From Pelomyxa schiedti (taxonomy: Eukaryota > Evosea > Pelobiontida > Pelomyxidae): a stretch of DNA of 64,000 bases. The notes under the pieces are model-generated. The model was not told the DNA's origin and did not search any database. It saw nothing but the letters and a program-made list of their open reading frames with translations. Position 1 is the stretch's first letter. The number at the start of each line of letters is the position of its first letter. This document shows, piece after piece, positions 59,680-64,000 of the stretch. Location: the NCBI GenBank assembly GCA_020536535.1, contig JAHLWZ010000806.1, forward strand, positions 62,001 through 126,000. The letters are read 5' to 3'. A program made the translations under genes and the position numbers.

Positions 59680-62600
59680 ATGGCAGACGTGCGTTTTTTT
59701 TTTCCCCAGTGACACCACTCCCCTGCCACATGTCACAGCTGCGCACGTTAGATTCTTTTGTCATTTTTTAACATTAATTCCAGCACGACGACTCGGCACA
59801 CAAACGCAAAAGGGGACACACAAAGTCAGTGCACAAAGAGGATACGGAAAATGGTGACCCGGATTGCCCCTCCCCTACTACAGAGAAAGCACCAACACCT
59901 TCGTCATCTACTGCCACAAGCACAGCTCCTGCAGCGTCAATGGCGGCAGCAACTACTACCACCACAACATCAACTGCTACCGCTTCGGCGACTACAACTG
60001 CTGCGGCTCCTGTAGAACTTCCTGGCTCCCCCATAGAAAGTAGTGTTCCTGTTTCATTGTGTGACAATGCTGAGGAAGACTGCATTGAAGTGGATGCCCT
60101 GGATTCATCACAGATTGCACTTGTAAGTACCTCTGTCATTCTAAATATAATTCCTGTTCTGCCATCCTCTGGATTTGTCATTAATATTCCACTTTTTCAG
60201 TCCCATATTGTCTCCATGCGAGCTCTCCTTAGATCCAGCAGCAGGGTTCTTCCTGAAGACAGTGCAAGGGCTTCGTTCTCCACTATGCAGGTTCGTACAT
60301 ATAAACTAACAAAAAATATAACACAAACTAGACCATTGGTGGTTTCTTTACTCTGTGCAAAGTTAAAGGATCACTGCTTGCGAATATAAAACTTAGCTAT
60401 GACAAGCATTATCTAATGATCTCCCCTGTTGTAAAAGCGGGAAGTGACTATAAATTCACTGTCATGCCCAACTGTACAGTCTCTGTAAAAATATCCATTA
60501 AATTGACTCTACTGTCTTGAAAGATCCAAAACTGGTACTTCTTGCCCATGTAGTTGAAATCTTGCAAGGACAATTCAATCCCTCGTTCTTGAAATGCGGA
60601 CAAGAAGAAAAAGTGGACTGTTCCTTCAGTCTTATATGCAAAAAGTAACCGCCTTCCTTTTTCTTTTTTTTTTTGGGACTTAACAGTCGCCAGCGGGGAG
60701 ACATTCGATCTCGTTGCGGAAAACAAAGCAGCCAAAATGCAATGGGTCAATTCCCTCGAGAAGTTGATTGACTCTACCCTCACACCGATTCTGCGCTTCA
60801 TTGATAGTGCATGGCGTTCAGAAAGCTTCACCTGGATAAATTTTGAGCAAACATTGCAGTTACTGCAGAAATTGTATGAAACACTCTAACCTCAGACTCA
60901 AGTTGAACCCACTTTCCCTAGGAACTTCAAGCCAGCCAAGAATTCCCTCAAAACTCGTTTCAATGTTATCATTCTCCTTTCCTATGCAATTTCTGAAATT
61001 TGAAACAGGAGGTTGCTGTAGATAAGCCTGGGTTTATCAATTATGCAAATTTTCGGGTCTTGATTATATCCCTTCTTAATAGAAGGGAGATTGCTGAGTG
61101 TTTCAGTAAGCTCACCAATGCTGGGAAAAAGCCACTAGGAGCTGCTGAAATACTGGAATTTCACAAAACCTGCCAGAGTGAGGTTATTCACCTCGTTCTG
61201 ATTTCCTTATGAAGTAATATGGACCACCAGACTGAAGACTTCACACCTGAGGATGCTGCCGTTGTGATACGTCGTTTTGGTGAGAATCGGGATGACCACG
61301 GGGCACCCGTGATGCCTACGCAACTTTTACTTCATGAATTTGAAGCCTACCTTTTATCGAAGCATAATTCTATCTTCCATCCTGCTATGTCCCAAATTCA
61401 TCAGGTGTTGTCAACTCATCCAATTCTCTGGTAACTTACCCTTCATAGGACATGACAGCACCACTGACTTTCTATTATATCAATGGATTTACTTCCTTCG
61501 CCACACCCGAAGGTTACTTCCGCTTCCTGAAGAAGGGAAACGGTCGTTACCTTGAAAGTTCGTTTCCAACCACTATTGTCTTTTATTGATTTCTGTCAGT
61601 TGTAATACTTGATGGAAAGGAGGAATATGTAGATGAAATCCTGAGACTTGTTAAAGAATTTGCCTTCAAAATTAACCCGTAAGCAGAACCATCGTACTTG
61701 CAGTCAATTTATTTTTTCCAACAGGTTCCCTGTTATACTGTATCTCAGAATCAAATGTGGCGAAAAACAGCAAGTTAGTCCATTGTCAGAAATTCATTTT
61801 CTGTTAATTTGGCCTATTGTAGGAAAGACTTGTCTCCTCACTGAAAACCATTCTTGGGGATTCACTTGCAAAACCCCTGTGTGAGGCAAAACCTGATTTG
61901 AAATACCTGCCTTCCCCAGCTGCCCTAAAAAACCGTGTATTATTAATGGTGGATAGTGTATAGCGACCGATGTTTGTATTGATCGTCATTTTTAGGGTAA
62001 ACTGGATGACGTAACTGAAGATCTCGGAAACATGCTCTTCCTTCATGCATGCACGCCAGCCACTTTTCCAGAGGATTTAGGTAGTTCCCTGCTTTCAAGT
62101 TGAATTTTCCCAACATTTGTCGTATAGATGTTGCAAGGCCTTGGGATGTTTTACTCATTGCACAGAAGAATTTTGATAGATTTGAACCCTCGAAGTTGAT
62201 AGAATATCCTTTTTCCCCATTCCATTGCCTCACTATGCGGTCCCTTAACCTCTCACAAACATTCCAGACGATTTATCACGCAAGTTCGGCCATCAAAGAA
62301 ATGGCCTCCACTGGAGCCGTAGGCCTTATGTGTTCACTACTTTTTTTCTGACTTCGACAAAGTTGTTCTGCATGGGCCAGTGGCATACAACTGGCACCTG
62401 TGAGTCCCACTGACTTCACTGCATCTCTGGCCGAAGGCAAATTTATACTGAATGGAGGCTGCGGGTATCAAAGGAAACAGTGGTTTATGACACTGGACCC
62501 AATATCTTTTGAGGATGTTGTAAGCTACCCCAGTGCTGCGGCAATCAACACTGTGAACAGTTTAACCGTTGAGGTTAGTTACTTAATATTTTTTTTTTCT

Positions 62601-64000
62601 GCATTTAAACTTCAAAATTAGGTCCTAAGTGCCAGAGTGCTCCCAAAATCTGAAGGAGGAGAGGCACGAACAGTCAATCCACTTGTTGAATTGGAACTGT
62701 TTGGCGATGCAGATGACCACAGACAATTTAGAACAAAGCCAATTGGTATCTTATTTCCACTGAAAACATATTTGTCACCTCTAAAAAGTGAGCAATGGAT
62801 TTAACCCGGAATGGATGGGAAAATGTGAACCTTTTGTTTTTCCTTTGACTGCCAGTTCCCACGCAATGCTTCTCATAAGGTAAAAAAAAAGTACGGCTAC
62901 AACTAGCTAATCGGGAATCAGAATAATGGATGGAGCAGTGGGTCGTGAGCTTGCACACTATTCATTGCCCGTCAATTGCATTCGCCCTGGATTACGTGTA
63001 GTGCACCTCAAGAGCTTTAAAGGAAAGCTACCTCCTCCCTGCACACTATTTCTCAGGTTTGATGCTGGGGAAAAAGTATATTTCCTCACTTATCTCCAGA
63101 GTTGCCATTGATGTCAACAAGACTCCGAGGTACCCGTTGTGTGACCAACTGGAGCCACTCCCCAAGGTATCATCTACAAGTTCTTCGTTTAGAACGTAAC
63201 AACAAGAAAGAAACTATTAGCTTTTTCGAGCCGTGCCAGGTTATTGGGTAAAATTTTTGGCCCAGATGAATTCAGTGAACCTGGAAGGAAGATACCCGAT
63301 ACAGGTGTTTTTGCACGAGGAATCTCTACCTATCCCATTGATAGGAAAACAAAGGCCCAGGTTTATGCAAAAAGTTCCGTATGAAAACGCTTCTAACAAT
63401 GCATCAGTTGGGAAGTCCCATTTGCGATCAGTATGCAGTAGCCTGCTTCAGTGACAGGACAGCCTATTGCATTGCTGATGGGTGTATGTCTCCTCCCTTT
63501 CACAAAAATTGATTAATTAAACTTAGGCAACTGGGGGCCTGCTCCAAGAGAGGCCGCTCAAAAAGCAACAGCCACTTTTGTGCAAGTAATGGAAGAAAAT
63601 GTGTAGTATGTCTTGCCCCAATTTCAGCTTTTCAACTTACTTTCCATTGCAGTAAACAAAAGACTATCCGAGACATGGGACAATTACTTGCAAGGGCGTT
63701 AGTCTGTGCGAATAGGGCAATCTCTGATGGAATGTCAATAGGGTACAACATTGTGAAACCTTGGCAATGTTCACATTCAATAGTGAGAGTGCTGGAACAA
63801 CAACTTTCCTCGGAGGAGTTGTGATTCCCTATGGAGAGGCAGATGTGTCTTCGGGGCATAAACGAGCCAGCTGGTGCTGTTTGAATCTCTCTTTGGGTGA
63901 TTGCAAGGTTTGAGACCTGTCAAGAGCCATTCTGAACAACTCTTTACAGATATTCTGCTGGAGGGCCAAAGACAAAAAAGTCATTGACATAGGTGGGACA
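59680..64000 (+). CDS. Inactive PLC-like protein fused to PP2C-like domain (partial)
   Basis: ATG at 59680 (MAD) splices to HDDSAHKRKRGHTKS, then an A/T/S-rich stretch. PH domain: VSMRALLRSSSRVLPED to FDLVAENKAAKMQWVNSLEK. EF-hand-like helices: PGFINYANFRVLIISLLN to EILEFHKTCQSE, and DFTPEDAAVVIRRF. X box: QDMTAPLTFYYINGFTSFA, GYFRFLKKGNGRYLEIV and FPVILYLRIKCGEKQQ; compared with PLC-delta1 it lacks both catalytic histidines, the calcium aspartate and the SxENH glutamate. A reduced Y box (YHASSAIKEM) and C2 (ARVLPKSEGGEA, NPLVELELFG, GLRVVHLKSFKGKLPPP) follow. In frame after C2: PICDQYAVACFSDRTAYC, IADGCNWGPAPREAAQKA, LLARALVCANRAISDG, SAGTTTFLGGVVIP and LSLGDCKIFCWRA, a PP2C-like domain. The gene continues past the window edge. 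Some exon joins in 60450-60700 and 62040-62400 are uncertain. Confidence 0.8.

Overview
This is a eukaryotic (protist) window. Genes are dense and broken by many short introns, mostly 40-60 nt with GT..AG ends and often a CTAAC/TTAAC-like branch motif just upstream of the acceptor. The gene set includes two cilium-linked proteins (a MOK-type kinase and CFAP20), a long-tailed myosin II-like motor, HOPS subunit VPS41, the lysosomal-targeting Stealth phosphotransferase, a large NAD-type glutamate dehydrogenase and a tryptophanase. Q-, N- and T-rich low-complexity tracts are common. Together these suggest a free-living, flagellated, possibly anaerobic amoebozoan such as an archamoeba (Pelomyxa or Mastigamoeba). 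That placement is an inference from gene content, not a database match.

Layout. Positions 150-7103 carry tryptophanase and importin-5, both on the minus strand. From importin-5 (2548-7103) to CFAP20 (33340-34266) twelve genes alternate strictly between strands: importin-5, MOK kinase, glutamate dehydrogenase, tryptophanyl-tRNA synthetase, DHHC palmitoyltransferase, a REXO1-like protein, a large membrane protein, a GH18 protein, ARF, a secreted glycosidase-like protein, Stealth phosphotransferase and CFAP20. They form divergent pairs that share 250-460 bp upstream regions, and convergent pairs whose stops lie as little as 36 bp apart. VPS41 follows on the plus strand (34446-39494).

39.5-45.7 kb is an accessory-looking stretch. 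It holds a 52-bp-arm hairpin, out-of-frame exon-like fragments, a degenerate kinase that lacks the catalytic aspartate, an intronless orphan gene with a GC-rich 5' half, and an inverted pair of 97-bp MITE-like elements. From 45.7 kb gene order is ordinary again: myosin heavy chain, ribosomal protein eS24, a HAD phosphatase, a TRK-type potassium transporter, TMEM19 and, running off the right edge, a phospholipase C-like gene.

The most interesting object is that last gene (59680 to beyond 64000). It has the PH, EF-hand, X/Y and C2 layout of PLC-delta, but the X-box catalytic residues are gone, and the reading frame continues into a PP2C-like phosphatase domain. Other highlights are an apparent GT-CG, U12-like intron inside the DHHC motif, a myosin whose switch II reads DMSGFQ instead of DISGFE, and a REXO1-like protein that stops before any exonuclease domain.

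Membrane traffic is the commonest functional theme: ARF, VPS41/HOPS, Stealth phosphotransferase, DHHC enzyme, and secreted carbohydrate-active proteins that such a pathway would carry.
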